A stretch of 31,936 nt of DNA, from positions 1 to 31,936 of IMG/VR virus record IMGVR_UViG_3300036985_000797; one strand, 5' to 3'. How positions within the stretch are numbered: the first letter of the stretch is position 1; the number at the start of each line of letters is the position of its first letter. Shown here piece by piece: positions 15,173 through 23,453 of the stretch. This stretch comes from a virus. A program made the translations under genes and the position numbers. The notes below the pieces were generated by a model. That model was not told where the DNA came from and ran no database searches. It saw only the letters and a program-made list of their open reading frames with translations.

Positions 15173-15646
15173 TTATGAACCAGAACCGAAAGTGACCTTG
15201 GTTTTCTTTTCTGAGAAAAGGGGCATCCGAGGATCGCTTTCACGAAGGAAATTGTTGTCCACTGAGTCCATCTGAGCCTTGTTCTGGTTGGAGTAATACT
15301 CCATCCGTTGTTTCAAGAACTCTTCCGGAATTCGGCAGAGCAACAGACCGCCCACTTCAACGTTGCCTTTAAAGCGACCTTCCGTGGTAGCGTGCATCAT
15401 GAGCTCGGGATAATCTTCTGCTTTGCAGGGTTCGTATCCTTCGCGTAACTTCGAAGAAATGTTGCTTGGATCAGCGTTACCTAACGTGCTTATACGCACC
15501 CAACGGTGCGACCAACCCGGACGGTTGTCAGGGCTAGGAAGGGCTTCGGGAGGACGCCACGCTTCGGGGCGTTGCATCACTTGACGAGAATCCGCTTCAC
15601 GAGCAGTACGGTTTTGTGTCTTACCAGACGTTAATACTTGATCCAT
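15173..15646 (-). CDS. conserved head-region protein (157 aa)
   Basis: A conserved block WSHRWVRISTLGNADPSNISSKLREGYEPCKAEDYPEL is followed by GNVEVGGLLLCRIPEEFLKQRMEYYSNQNKAQMDSVD and a C-terminus with PRMPLFSEKKTKVTFG. I recall it beside scaffold genes of environmental podophages, with no defined function. The ATG overlaps the stop of the scaffold gene by one base. A head-assembly role is likely given coupling with the scaffold. Confidence 0.82.
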   Translation of the reverse strand: MDQVLTSGKTQNRTAREADSRQVMQRPEAWRPPEALPSPDNRPGWSHRWVRISTLGNADPSNISSKLREGYEPCKAEDYPELMMHATTEGRFKGNVEVGGLLLCRIPEEFLKQRMEYYSNQNKAQMDSVDNNFLRESDPRMPLFSEKKTKVTFGSGS

Positions 15647-16650
15647 TATTCACCTCTTTTCAGTTGAGCAACCTGTTTAGCGTATTCTTCCAAAGGAACC
15701 CCAAGACGGCGAGCGATCGCTGCTTCGGATGCCTTCAGCCTAATACGATTAGGCGGAGTGCTACGGGAGGCCGGAGCCACCACATTAGCGGGTTTTGTTG
15801 CACGGCGCGGAGGTTCTTCCTCGTAAGCCGGTTCTGATACCTTTTTCGAAGGAGTATCATCTTCATCGCTCTGAGTATCATCTTCATAATACTCAGGAAA
15901 TCTTCGGCGCATTGTAGCGTCTACTCGTTTGTAGTAGTCATCAGACCCCACAAAGTCAGCACCATGTTCCTTAGCCAGCTTTTGATGCAACCCGAGGGCG
16001 GAAGCTGTCATTTCAGGATCGGTACCAAACCAAGTGTTTTTCTGCATCCAACGCTGATCGCGTTGTGACACATTTGGCTGATTTGTACTACGTTGTTGTA
16101 TTTGTACATCATTTTCTTCGACTTGTAAAGGTCTCATGTTCTGAACCTTGTCAAGATTCAGTGTTGCCTTAGCAACTTCAGCCTGCGCGTCTACGACGGC
16201 GTCGGAATCACCAGACTCATAAGCCTCTTTGTACTTCTTCTTAGCGTTCTCAAATTCCATTTCAGCGGAACTCTTTGACTGCTCGATGTACGCTTTTGAC
16301 CCAAGCGACACTTGTTGCTGTAGCTTGCGGTTTTGCTCCCACAATTGCTTGGCTAGCTTCTCAGCCGCCTCGCGTTCACGCAGTGCTTCTTCTTTGGCAC
16401 GGCGCTCATCATGGTAGCCGCGTGTAAATTTCTTCAGACGCGACTGGACTTTCTCGTCATAAGAGGCGAGTTCATCTTCAGTGGGGTCTTCAGGTGGTGT
16501 GTCATCGGGCTTGCGGCCACGATCTTTTTTAGGAGTGTCGTCTTCGATTTCTACATCAAAGCCATCATCCTCTACTGCTTCGGGTTTACCCTTAGCTTCT
16601 TTCTCATCGGGGAACTCAAAGTCCTCGCCTTTAAACTCTGCTTGTGCCAT
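15646..16650 (-). CDS. scaffolding protein candidate (334 aa)
   Basis: A highly charged protein with an acidic N-terminus (GEDFEFPDEKEAKGKPEAVEDDGFDVEIEDDTPKKDRG). A long coiled coil at about residues 65-175 follows (RRAKEEALREREAAEKLAKQLWEQNRKLQQQVSLG), and the C-terminus is basic and helical (RLKASEAAIARRLGVPLEEYAKQVAQLKRGE). Acidic start, central coiled coil and basic end are the usual build of a phage scaffold, which binds capsid through its basic helix. Its position between portal and capsid agrees. Confidence 0.85.
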   Translation of the reverse strand: MAQAEFKGEDFEFPDEKEAKGKPEAVEDDGFDVEIEDDTPKKDRGRKPDDTPPEDPTEDELASYDEKVQSRLKKFTRGYHDERRAKEEALREREAAEKLAKQLWEQNRKLQQQVSLGSKAYIEQSKSSAEMEFENAKKKYKEAYESGDSDAVVDAQAEVAKATLNLDKVQNMRPLQVEENDVQIQQRSTNQPNVSQRDQRWMQKNTWFGTDPEMTASALGLHQKLAKEHGADFVGSDDYYKRVDATMRRRFPEYYEDDTQSDEDDTPSKKVSEPAYEEEPPRRATKPANVVAPASRSTPPNRIRLKASEAAIARRLGVPLEEYAKQVAQLKRGE

Positions 16651-16660
16651 TAGTTACTCC

Positions 16661-17071
16661 TTATGATGCACGTGTAATACCACGGGGGTCTTCCACGACT
16701 GCTTCAACCGAATCATCATTGAGGATGCGGAATTCACGGCCATGAATCTTCAGGCGAGTGCCTGAATTTGGTCGGACGATGATGAAATCACCTTCCTTGC
16801 AACTCGGCCCACTAGGGAAACGAGCGGTGTCTTTGTAGCAGTCAGGCCCAAGCTTGACGACAAATAGAACGGGAGTGAGTACTTCCTCATAGTGCATAGA
16901 CTGGCTGGATTTAAGAATCCCTACGTCACTATCTGCATACTCCTGCATAGCTTCAGGCACCACACACAACATGTGAAATGTGCGTGGGTCAGGCAACTGC
17001 TTGGCTTTATCTTCGGCGGGTTTGTTAAGAATGCCGGACAAGTCCACAGCAGCGATATCATATTCAGTCAT
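16661..17071 (-). CDS. phage GroES-like co-chaperonin (136 aa)
   Basis: The start at ATG 17071 has GGAG 8 nt upstream and overlaps the preceding gene by 8 bp. Cpn10-like elements are TFHMLCVVPEAMQEYADSDVGIL (strand plus mobile loop, about residues 31-62), PVLFVVKLGPDCYKDTARFPSGPSCKEGDFIIVRP (GroES-like VGDxVxx core) and LKIHGREFRILNDDSVEAVVEDP (C-terminal strands). Phage co-chaperonins such as T4 gp31 replace host GroES on GroEL so that the capsid protein can fold. Here the gene lies between portal and scaffold, consistent with capsid folding. Identity is by pattern; GroEL binding is inferred. Confidence 0.8.
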   Translation of the reverse strand: MTEYDIAAVDLSGILNKPAEDKAKQLPDPRTFHMLCVVPEAMQEYADSDVGILKSSQSMHYEEVLTPVLFVVKLGPDCYKDTARFPSGPSCKEGDFIIVRPNSGTRLKIHGREFRILNDDSVEAVVEDPRGITRAS

Positions 17072-17261
17072 CGGATTTCTCCATTTTTTGCACGAGCTCA
17101 TTAATAATATTTTCTGCTAGGTTGAGACCTCGGATGACCCCACAGACTTGGCGATACTCTTCTATGTGGTCGGCTCTACCCGCCGCTACATAGGCTTCTC
17201 GCTCTTGTTTCAACTTATCAATTTCTTTGGCGACATGCGCCAAAAGTTTGTAGTCGTTCAA
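17064..17261 (-). CDS. small coiled-coil protein (65 aa)
   Basis: A charged helical protein (LLAHVAKEIDKLKQEREAYVAAGRAD, then VCGVIRGLNLAENIINELVQKMEK). It overlaps the portal gene's end by 4 bp and the GroES-like gene's start by 8 bp, so translation of all three is coupled. Small proteins at this position are common in environmental podophages and have no known role. Confidence 0.78.
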   Translation of the reverse strand: MNDYKLLAHVAKEIDKLKQEREAYVAAGRADHIEEYRQVCGVIRGLNLAENIINELVQKMEKSDD

Positions 17262-19756
17262 CGTTGCTCCTTCTTAGGTTTTTGAGATGCTCTTTGTGCA
17301 GACTGAACTGCCATCTGAGCGCGGTGCTTGGCGATATCAGCGCCAATTTTGGTTCCTTCAATAAGCTGTTGCTTTTGAAGTTTGTCTTTTGCAGCGGCTG
17401 CGCTTGCACCAACTTGCATAGCCGCGATTTCTTTTTGCGCCTCAATACGCGCTTCCTCAATCCTAAGTTGGTCAGCTTTAGCCGCTGCATCAACCTGTTG
17501 TTTTTGTGCTTTAAGTTGCAACTCTTGCATCTTGATCTGCAACTCTTGCTGCTGCATTTGAACAAGTGGGTCTTGAGCTTGTTGCTGTGCTTGCTGCTGG
17601 GCAGCTTGCGCCTGAGCTTGTTGCGTCAAACGAACAGAGGCTTGTGCAGATAGTTGTGCAACTTGTGCAGCAACTTCTGGAGCCATATTTTTGTCTTGCT
17701 CTTCTGTTGGCAACAGGAGACCAATACTTGCTTCGACTTCTTTGCGATACGCAAACGCCAAGTGCTCGTTGATGTGAGCCATCATTGCAGCCACGATCGC
17801 CTGACCTTGTGGTGTCTGTTGAATAAGCGCCATAACTTTGGGGTTCTGGAGCATTGAAGTGTGCACAGCAATGTGGGCTTGGTGATCCTGTTCAATGAAC
17901 GCTTTGTTAGGTTTACCAGTCAGAGCGTTCTGGTTCTCTTGCACTGGATCAACAGGTCTCGCATCATCCTCAATAGGAATGAGTTTGGCTGCGTTCTTGA
18001 TGCCCAACACCTCAATCATCTGACGATGCAAGAGTGGCAAGTTGTACAGTTGTGGTGCTGTCTGCGCAAGTTGCAGTGCGGCCTGATACTGAACAATTTT
18101 CTGCGCCATCGTTGCAGCGTTTGGATCGCTCACAGGAATAACTGCGACCATGTCGTAGTCAGTCTTCTTCGCCTTACGTGAACCTTCGATTGGCTCGTAG
18201 TCGTAGTCTTCTGGTGTGTAGTCAGCAATGATCGCCTTGAGTAACTTAAACTCTTGCTTCATGCTGTAGTGCATACGCGCTTGCACTGCGCCCATAACCT
18301 TTAACGTACGCTCAAGAATCGCCAGTGTTGTACCCACGGGTGCTTGCGCACTCATGTCACTGACCTTCATGTCTCCTGCGGACGCAAACTGCCTACCCTC
18401 TTGCACAATGTTCTGGAACAAAGTGTAGAGAACTTGACTGGGTTCCTTGTACGGCAGAGGCAAGATATTGTCTCTAATTGAACCACTGGGTACGTCAACA
18501 TCACGAAACTCTCCCGGTGCAATAGGGGTGTCATCACCCTTGATGCGAAGACCACGTGACTTCAAACCACCGGGGAGATTGCTGAGTGTGCCAGCGTCCA
18601 CCAACTGGCGGATCAGCATCGTCGCTGACTTGGCGTAGCCACCAATCAAGTGAATGAGACCATATCCATAAAAGCCAAACCCCGGAATGTATTGGTAATG
18701 TACAAAGTGCTGGCGCTTGGTGTGGAGTTCATCGCCCTCATACCAATTGCGGCGAATCGCAAGAATCTTAGCTGTCGCTTTCTCAACAGTCACCACGTAT
18801 GGAAGCGCAATACCTGTCTTCTCGCCCTTCTTGTTCTCGTGCTCGTAGCCCTTCAAGTCAAGGTCAACGTGCATCTCAAGCACACGGAACCTATCATCCT
18901 GCAGTGCTGACATGCCCATCTCTTCAGCTTTCTGCTTCTCAATATCATCAAGTTCATACGACGGATCACCTAAGTCCACGTCCATATAGAACCCAGCTTC
19001 TTGCAGCTTGGTAACTTCATTCTCAGTCTTACGCATCACGTGCGTAACCCGCTCGGCACGCTCTAAGTTAGATGCGCCGTATGGCACAACAATATCTTCT
19101 GCGGGGATAAACATTGCAACTTGACGTCCAATGCTTGGGTCGTAGTAAACCTTCTTAAATGCACTACCTGCAAGTGGCAGATTCCACAACAGCTTCTCAT
19201 GCTCTGGGCGATACTCAACCATCACATCAGTCAATTGATAGTTCATGTCCTCTCGCACGCGAGTAGCCGCTTCTTCTTTCTCAGGTGTATCTTTACCCAA
19301 GATTTGCGTCTTCACAGGGCCCGCTGCGGGGAATGTCTCCATGATGCCTTCTGACTGAAATCTCACAACCGACTCAGTCAACATGGGGTGGAACACACCG
19401 CAGGCACCCTGCCATGGTTCCGTACGATCCTCGTACTTCAAACCCAGTAACTTCAAGCCATCTACGTACGTCTGTATCCAGTCTTTGCGATCACCAATAT
19501 CTTTAGTGAAATCGGACACTAACTCGGAGCCTAATGAATCTAACGCACTGGCGTCCATAAACTCTGCAAGATTGGCATCAAACTCTTCGTCTGTATCTTC
19601 CTTGCCGGGTGAGAGTTCAATCTCAATATCACCCATGCCGATACGAACTTCTTCGGGGTCTTCAATCTCAATCTCTAGTGGAGGAGCTGACAAGTCCTCA
19701 TCCTCAATACCTAAAGGGGCTGCGTACAAACCTTTGTCGATAGAACTCGTTGCCAT
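17258..19756 (-). CDS. portal protein (832 aa)
   Basis: A large portal of podovirus type. An acidic N-terminus (about residues 1-60) leads to RKDWIQTYVDGLKLLGLKYEDRTEPWQGACGVFHPMLTESVVRFQSE. The core contains YHYQYIPGFGFYGYGLIHLIGGYAKSATMLIRQLVDAGTLSNLPGG-type elements (actual HFVHYQYIPGFGFYG), with the tunnel-region helix near QAPVGTTLAILERTLKVMGAVQARM. The last ~130 residues are a Gln/Ala-rich coiled coil, consistent with a portal barrel. It forms the dodecameric DNA gate at one capsid vertex and docks terminase and adaptor. It is directly downstream of the large terminase with a 9-bp gap. Confidence 0.92.
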   Translation of the reverse strand: MATSSIDKGLYAAPLGIEDEDLSAPPLEIEIEDPEEVRIGMGDIEIELSPGKEDTDEEFDANLAEFMDASALDSLGSELVSDFTKDIGDRKDWIQTYVDGLKLLGLKYEDRTEPWQGACGVFHPMLTESVVRFQSEGIMETFPAAGPVKTQILGKDTPEKEEAATRVREDMNYQLTDVMVEYRPEHEKLLWNLPLAGSAFKKVYYDPSIGRQVAMFIPAEDIVVPYGASNLERAERVTHVMRKTENEVTKLQEAGFYMDVDLGDPSYELDDIEKQKAEEMGMSALQDDRFRVLEMHVDLDLKGYEHENKKGEKTGIALPYVVTVEKATAKILAIRRNWYEGDELHTKRQHFVHYQYIPGFGFYGYGLIHLIGGYAKSATMLIRQLVDAGTLSNLPGGLKSRGLRIKGDDTPIAPGEFRDVDVPSGSIRDNILPLPYKEPSQVLYTLFQNIVQEGRQFASAGDMKVSDMSAQAPVGTTLAILERTLKVMGAVQARMHYSMKQEFKLLKAIIADYTPEDYDYEPIEGSRKAKKTDYDMVAVIPVSDPNAATMAQKIVQYQAALQLAQTAPQLYNLPLLHRQMIEVLGIKNAAKLIPIEDDARPVDPVQENQNALTGKPNKAFIEQDHQAHIAVHTSMLQNPKVMALIQQTPQGQAIVAAMMAHINEHLAFAYRKEVEASIGLLLPTEEQDKNMAPEVAAQVAQLSAQASVRLTQQAQAQAAQQQAQQQAQDPLVQMQQQELQIKMQELQLKAQKQQVDAAAKADQLRIEEARIEAQKEIAAMQVGASAAAAKDKLQKQQLIEGTKIGADIAKHRAQMAVQSAQRASQKPKKEQR

Positions 19757-19765
19757 TTTTAATCC

Positions 19766-21286
19766 TTAAACTGTATAGAACCGCTCACGGCGGTGGCTCT
19801 TAAACCATTGAACTTCTTCAGGCTCATCGCTTGGTAAGCGCAGGAACCCACCTTGACGAAAGCGCATAAGCGCTAAAGTTGTTGCGTCAACCAAGTCATC
19901 ATGCTCGCCTGACGGGAATGCTGCAACCTCGTCCACTAACTCTTCTGCCCAGCGGGTTCGTGGAACCCACACTTTTCCAGACGCAATTATGTCTGAGACC
20001 GAGTTCAAGCGGGCAATTTTGTCTTGGCCCTTACTTGGCGTGTACTCTTGCACCGGTATGCCCATCGCTCTTAAGTCGTAGATCAGCGGCGCACCGGACG
20101 CCTTCTTCTCCACAATCAGTGAGTCAGGCTCATACTCGTTGTACTCCCGCATGACGTCTCGTTTAAGGTCTGGGAACTCAACCCGCTTCTTATATGTGTT
20201 GAGCAGAATAATATTGGGTGCAAAGTTGTCCTCCTCACACGAGAAGATGCCCCAAGTTGTGCCTGCTGAATAGTCAGCACGCTGTGTTTTCTCAAACGCC
20301 GTGTCCCATGACTGAAGAATGTATTCACATACTGGGGGATCATCCTTCTCCCACCATTTCCACCAATCTCTTTTGACAATAGCTGACTCATTACCTACAG
20401 GATTCTGCTGATACTGCGCCTGCCACTTGGCGTTTGGCAGTTCTTCACGCAGTGCAGTCAGCTCTTCAAGGCTCCAAAACTGGGGCCAAAGTGGTCGTCC
20501 AGAGGGCAAAATAGCGGGAAATTCAATCACTTCCCACTCTTCACCTGTCCTTTGAGCCGCCGATTTAAGCACCTGACCGGTCAAATCTCGCTGTGCCCAG
20601 CGTGTCATAACTACAACAATCGCTCCGCCCGGCTGCAAACGCTGACGAGGGCCGGATGTATACCACTCAAACACCTTGTCGTAGACGTCTGGGTTACTTG
20701 CTGCCATCGCAGCCTCTTGTTCTGAGTGTGGATCATCAATAATGAGCACATCTGCGCCCTTACCGGTCACGGCTCCCCCTACACCAATCGCAAAATAGTC
20801 ACCACCCTTGCTGGTATTCCACCTTCCAGCCGCTTTTGAGTCCGCTTGGAGCGCCAAATTGGGAAAAATGTTGTTGTAGACCTCAGAATCCACCAAATTT
20901 CGCACTTTTCGACCAAATCCGACCGCTAATTCGGCTGTGTGGGACGTTTGAATAACTTTTTTATGTGGGAACTTGCCCAAAAACCAAGCTGGCAGCAGAT
21001 AAGAAGCAAACTCAGACTTAGTATGACGGGGAGGCATATTAATAATAAGCCGCTTGCAAGTACCATTTGCCACCCGCTCAAAGGCTTCCGCCATTCGCTT
21101 GTGGTGTGCACCAGAAATGAATGTGGGCCATACTCGTTCAACGAACTTGATGAATTTATCTTGGCAAAGTTCACGATCTTTGAGTTTCTCGAGTTTAACA
21201 AGTGAAGCCTCCAGCACGCGCAGGTCAGCTTCCGACAACTTGCCGGTCTTTATTGCCGCTTCGATGTCTTTAAGCGTCAGGCTCAT
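19766..21286 (-). CDS. terL: terminase large subunit (506 aa)
   Basis: The ATP-driven DNA packaging motor and headful/unit-length nuclease. The ATPase domain shows the phage-type Walker A MPPRHTKS (residues 84-91), Walker B VLIIDD (180-185) and the VVMTRW coupling segment (225-230). The RNase H-like nuclease domain has SWDTA (D328), IVEKKASG (E393) and HDDLVDA (D464/D467). Length is typical. The start overlaps the small terminase gene by 17 bp. Confidence 0.95.
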   Translation of the reverse strand: MSLTLKDIEAAIKTGKLSEADLRVLEASLVKLEKLKDRELCQDKFIKFVERVWPTFISGAHHKRMAEAFERVANGTCKRLIINMPPRHTKSEFASYLLPAWFLGKFPHKKVIQTSHTAELAVGFGRKVRNLVDSEVYNNIFPNLALQADSKAAGRWNTSKGGDYFAIGVGGAVTGKGADVLIIDDPHSEQEAAMAASNPDVYDKVFEWYTSGPRQRLQPGGAIVVVMTRWAQRDLTGQVLKSAAQRTGEEWEVIEFPAILPSGRPLWPQFWSLEELTALREELPNAKWQAQYQQNPVGNESAIVKRDWWKWWEKDDPPVCEYILQSWDTAFEKTQRADYSAGTTWGIFSCEEDNFAPNIILLNTYKKRVEFPDLKRDVMREYNEYEPDSLIVEKKASGAPLIYDLRAMGIPVQEYTPSKGQDKIARLNSVSDIIASGKVWVPRTRWAEELVDEVAAFPSGEHDDLVDATTLALMRFRQGGFLRLPSDEPEEVQWFKSHRRERFYTV

Positions 21287-21875
21287 TAGGTACGTCTTCA
21301 GGTACGTCTTGGCGGGTTTCTTCTGCTGGGCCTAGTAGCGTATCCAGATCATCTAGGGGCGTTACGTCTGTAACTTCTGCATTCATGAGCCGCTTGATGC
21401 GCTCTTTAATAGATTCTTCTAACCCCTTACTTGTGGTGTGGTGCACAGTAATCTCACTGCGTTCAGTGAAAAGGCCAATGTCGGAGTGTTTGCCCAAAAG
21501 CTCAAGAGCTTTGATCTCAATCTTGGGATCACCGCAGTCAGTCATCTTGACTAACTTATTAGTAATGAACGTGCGGGCCTGCTGAATATCTGCAAACGCT
21601 TGGAAGTCAAACGTCTTAATGAGGACTGATGCCGCCTTCGCTTCTGCCGGTACGGATATGTGCTTAGGTGTAGCTGGCTTATCGGTACCGTTAAATAACT
21701 CTGCCGTTTTGTGTAGGTCTTTATCTTCGTAGTCAAGACCGGGGCCGAGCTTGTCGATCAGGTTTGAGGTATTTACAGCGATGGCGATGCCGTCCTTGTG
21801 AGTCTTGGGTTGCTCATCGGACATATCAAATGGCAGAGGCTTGTCTGCGCTTGGCTGTATTTCAATCATAGGCAC
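21270..21875 (-). CDS. terminase small subunit candidate (about 200 aa)
   Basis: First gene of the minus-strand operon, overlapping terL. A disordered N-terminus leads to a helical middle (ASVLIKTFDFQAFADIQQARTFITNKLVKMTDCGDPKIEIKALELLGKHSDIGLFTERSEITVHHTT). The pattern KIEIKALELLGKxxDIGLF is typical of small terminases, which recognise the packaging site and recruit TerL. The C-terminus is acidic. GTG at 21875 or ATG at 21869 could be the start; neither has a clear Shine-Dalgarno. Confidence 0.83.
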   Translation of the reverse strand: MPMIEIQPSADKPLPFDMSDEQPKTHKDGIAIAVNTSNLIDKLGPGLDYEDKDLHKTAELFNGTDKPATPKHISVPAEAKAASVLIKTFDFQAFADIQQARTFITNKLVKMTDCGDPKIEIKALELLGKHSDIGLFTERSEITVHHTTSKGLEESIKERIKRLMNAEVTDVTPLDDLDTLLGPAEETRQDVPEDVPNEPDA

Positions 21876-22085
21876 CGAGTAGTTATCGGGAGGTTACCCA
21901 AGCAAGCTTGTGCAACGGTGCCAAATGTAACACTACTTTTAATTTTTTGCAAAAATTTTTTTCGATTGCCTGATTTATTTTGCACCGGGGGGTGTTTCTA
22001 GATTGGACTTTGTAGCGTTGTGGTACAGAATTGTATAGGGGATGGGGGGATTTTTAAAATAGCTCTTCGGGAGTGCAACACAGTG

Positions 22086-22115
22086 TGTATAGGATCGTGG
22101 GACTCCTTTGGTCAA
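22086..22115 (-). promoter_or_regulatory. candidate minus-strand promoter for structural operon
   Basis: On the minus strand, TTGACC (22115-22110), an 18-bp spacer and TATACA (22091-22086). This is a fair but imperfect sigma70 match, about 210 bp ahead of the small terminase. It is the best candidate I found by eye; others are weaker. Confidence 0.35.
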
Positions 22116-22197
22116 AATCTGGGGGGTGGGTGTCGGTGTCGGCTAAATCTAACATTTTGTTAGGTCTCTCCCCCTATTTAATTTGTTTATTTATACC

Positions 22198-22225
22198 TTG
22201 CATTGTGTACCACAATATGTATAAT
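22198..22225 (+). promoter_or_regulatory. sigma70-type promoter for plus-strand genes
   Basis: TTGCAT (22198-22203), a 16-bp spacer and TATAAT (22220-22225). It lies about 75 bp upstream of the 22301 gene. The spacer contains a perfect inverted repeat, suggesting repression by a dimeric protein. Confidence 0.65.
22202..22216. promoter_or_regulatory. operator-like inverted repeat inside promoter
   Basis: ATTGTG-TAC-CACAAT, a perfect 6-bp inverted repeat lying between the -35 and -10 boxes. A protein bound here would block RNA polymerase. Its half-site resembles the CACAATG core of the next repeat. Confidence 0.55.
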
Positions 22226-22232
22226 AGATAGC

Positions 22233-22255
22233 ATGCACCGCACAATGTGGTGCAT
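22233..22255. promoter_or_regulatory. second operator-like inverted repeat at transcript start
   Basis: ATGCACC and GGTGCAT arms flank a CACAATGTG-containing centre. It starts 7 bp after the -10 box, at or just after the likely transcription start. It could be a second repressor site or a 5' RNA hairpin. Confidence 0.5.
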
Positions 22256-22300
22256 CCCTAGGAATAGGGTTTCATTAGTGTAATTAGAAAAGGTTAGATC

Positions 22301-22849
22301 ATGACTACAAACGTCATCGTGTCGTCTCCCGCCCTTGACACAGGCATTTTGGCTATCGCTCGCAACGCTCTAGTTGAGGAAGCGGTAAAAACAGGCGGTG
22401 TCATTCAGGCTTATGCCAACGCTCTCTGTGATGTATTTGATCGCAAAGACACCAACGGCAAAACCATTGCAAAGTGGTTTGATCTTGTCGGCAAAGACAA
22501 AAAGGGTGTCAAAGCCGAGCGTGCAATGTTTTGCAATGCAATGATGGACAGGGATTCTAAGTTCATCAAATCAACCGATGCTGACGGCAAACGCAAGCAT
22601 ACCGCTACAGTTGACACATACTGGCAACGTGTCAAAGAAGCATCGGGCTATGTGCCAAATGGCAGGGTGTCAGGCGGTAATGACATCGATAGCAAGACCC
22701 TTGCTGAGTTGAAGACCATGATCAACCGTATCTATAAAGCGGATGAAGACGGCATCGAGTGCAACGCTCAGGACTTTTTGGTCAACCTCAAAGATGTGTT
22801 TGAGGGTATGGGCGGAGACGTGATGGACTTGGGCAAAAACCTCAAGTAA
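22301..22849 (+). CDS. first plus-strand early protein, unknown (182 aa)
   Basis: First gene after the plus-strand promoter; ATG follows GGTTAGATC with only a weak Shine-Dalgarno. The protein is mostly helical and hydrophilic (SPALDTGILAIARNALVEEAVKTGGVIQAYANALCDVF, TYWQRVKEASGYVP, SKTLAELKTMINRIYKADEDG). It ends in an Asp/Gly/Lys-rich tail. I do not recognise a domain. Its promoter-proximal position and high codon regularity suggest an abundant early protein, perhaps nucleic-acid-associated; that is inference. Confidence 0.88.
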   Translation: MTTNVIVSSPALDTGILAIARNALVEEAVKTGGVIQAYANALCDVFDRKDTNGKTIAKWFDLVGKDKKGVKAERAMFCNAMMDRDSKFIKSTDADGKRKHTATVDTYWQRVKEASGYVPNGRVSGGNDIDSKTLAELKTMINRIYKADEDGIECNAQDFLVNLKDVFEGMGGDVMDLGKNLK

Positions 22850-22860
22850 GCGGTAAACCA

Positions 22861-22886
22861 AGAACCTAGGGGAAACCCTAGGTTCT
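22861..22886 (+). terminator. strong hairpin with GAAA loop after first early gene
   Basis: A perfect 11-bp stem AGAACCTAGGG/CCCTAGGTTCT with a GAAA tetraloop, 11 bp past the stop codon. There is no clear T-run behind it, so it may be an RNA-stabilising or processing hairpin rather than a classical terminator. Confidence 0.55.
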
Positions 22887-22898
22887 AACAAAAGTTAG
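22885..22898 (+). repeat. 14-bp repeat copy, CTAACAAAAGTTAG
   Basis: One mismatch to the family consensus CTAACAAATGTTAG. It overlaps the last two bases of the 22861 hairpin and lies 18 bp upstream of the 22917 start. Confidence 0.6.
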
Positions 22899-22916
22899 AT
22901 TTTAAAGGGGAAAATT

Positions 22917-23153
22917 ATGTTTGACGATCGAATTACAGATAAGGAAGAATCGGGTCGGCACATCACTTTGATTTGCTTGAATCACCCTGAACTTGAATGG
23001 TCAACAAAAAACATTGGGTCTTCATTACCCGATGGTCGAATTGGTTTCAGTCGCTCTCTGTTTTTCTTTTCTAGTGGGTCTGAATGTGATTGCAAACCAT
23101 CAATGTTACGTTTACATCCCAAGTATTCAACCCTCGAGTCTGTACCCTCTTAA
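22917..23153 (+). CDS. small Cys-containing early protein (78 aa)
   Basis: The ATG is preceded by AAAGGGGAAAATT, a good Shine-Dalgarno. The sequence has ICLNHPELEWSTKNIG and later ECDCKPSMLRLHPKY. The Cys/His spacing (C..H, then C.C and H) could bind a metal. No known family recognised. It is followed 12 bp later by another small gene. Confidence 0.78.
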   Translation: MFDDRITDKEESGRHITLICLNHPELEWSTKNIGSSLPDGRIGFSRSLFFFSSGSECDCKPSMLRLHPKYSTLESVPS

Positions 23154-23165
23154 TTGGAGAAAATT

Positions 23166-23399
23166 ATGACCTTAGATAAAAATCAAATGATGGTAGTTGC
23201 GACATGGTTCAACGTTTACGAAAACGAAACCCAACCAAGTGCCTACGAATACGAACTAATGACCAAGATTTGCCTGACACTCGGCAACACTTTGGGCGCA
23301 GAAGAAAATTGGCGCAAACATCTTTCAACTTTGGAGTACGAGCGTATCGCAGAAGCCGAATGGAAAGCCGAAGAAGAGGAAGAAGCTCGATCGATGTAA
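23166..23399 (+). CDS. acidic early protein (77 aa)
   Basis: The start is ATG 23166, with TTGGAG about 6 nt upstream; the frame extends to a TTG at 23154 but the RBS favours the ATG. The product is helical and acidic at its end (LEYERIAEAEWKAEEEEEARSM). No known domain. Last gene before a strong terminator. Confidence 0.78.
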   Translation: MTLDKNQMMVVATWFNVYENETQPSAYEYELMTKICLTLGNTLGAEENWRKHLSTLEYERIAEAEWKAEEEEEARSM

Positions 23400-23400
23400 C

Positions 23401-23414
23401 CTAACTTTTGTTAG
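23401..23414 (-). repeat. 14-bp repeat copy, reverse orientation (CTAACTTTTGTTAG)
   Basis: One mismatch to the reverse complement of the consensus. It starts one base after the stop codon of the 23166 gene and just before its terminator. Confidence 0.6.
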
Positions 23415-23418
23415 AACC

Positions 23419-23443
23419 AAGCCCCGCTAGTCGGGGTTTTTTT
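23419..23443 (+). terminator. rho-independent terminator
   Basis: CCCCG-CTAGT-CGGGG followed by seven T, with extra A/T pairs at the base of the stem. It ends the short three-gene early operon. Confidence 0.9.
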
Positions 23444-23453
23444 GCGTCTGATG

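Larger units (their letters stand above)
21876..22300. other. divergent intergenic control region
   Basis: 425 bp without a convincing gene, between the two divergent halves. It holds A/T runs near 21940-21980, three G6 runs (21987, 22044, 22121), a CTAACA-TTT-TGTTAG repeat at 22149, a candidate minus-strand promoter at 22086-22115, and a plus-strand promoter with inverted repeats at 22198-22255. The leader also has a small CCCTA-GGAA-TAGGG hairpin (22256-22269). It is the natural place for an early/late switch. Confidence 0.75.

Noticed and set aside
21961-22130. G-quadruplex from the three G6 runs
   Set aside because: The runs are about 57 and 77 bp apart and only three, too far for a usual quadruplex.
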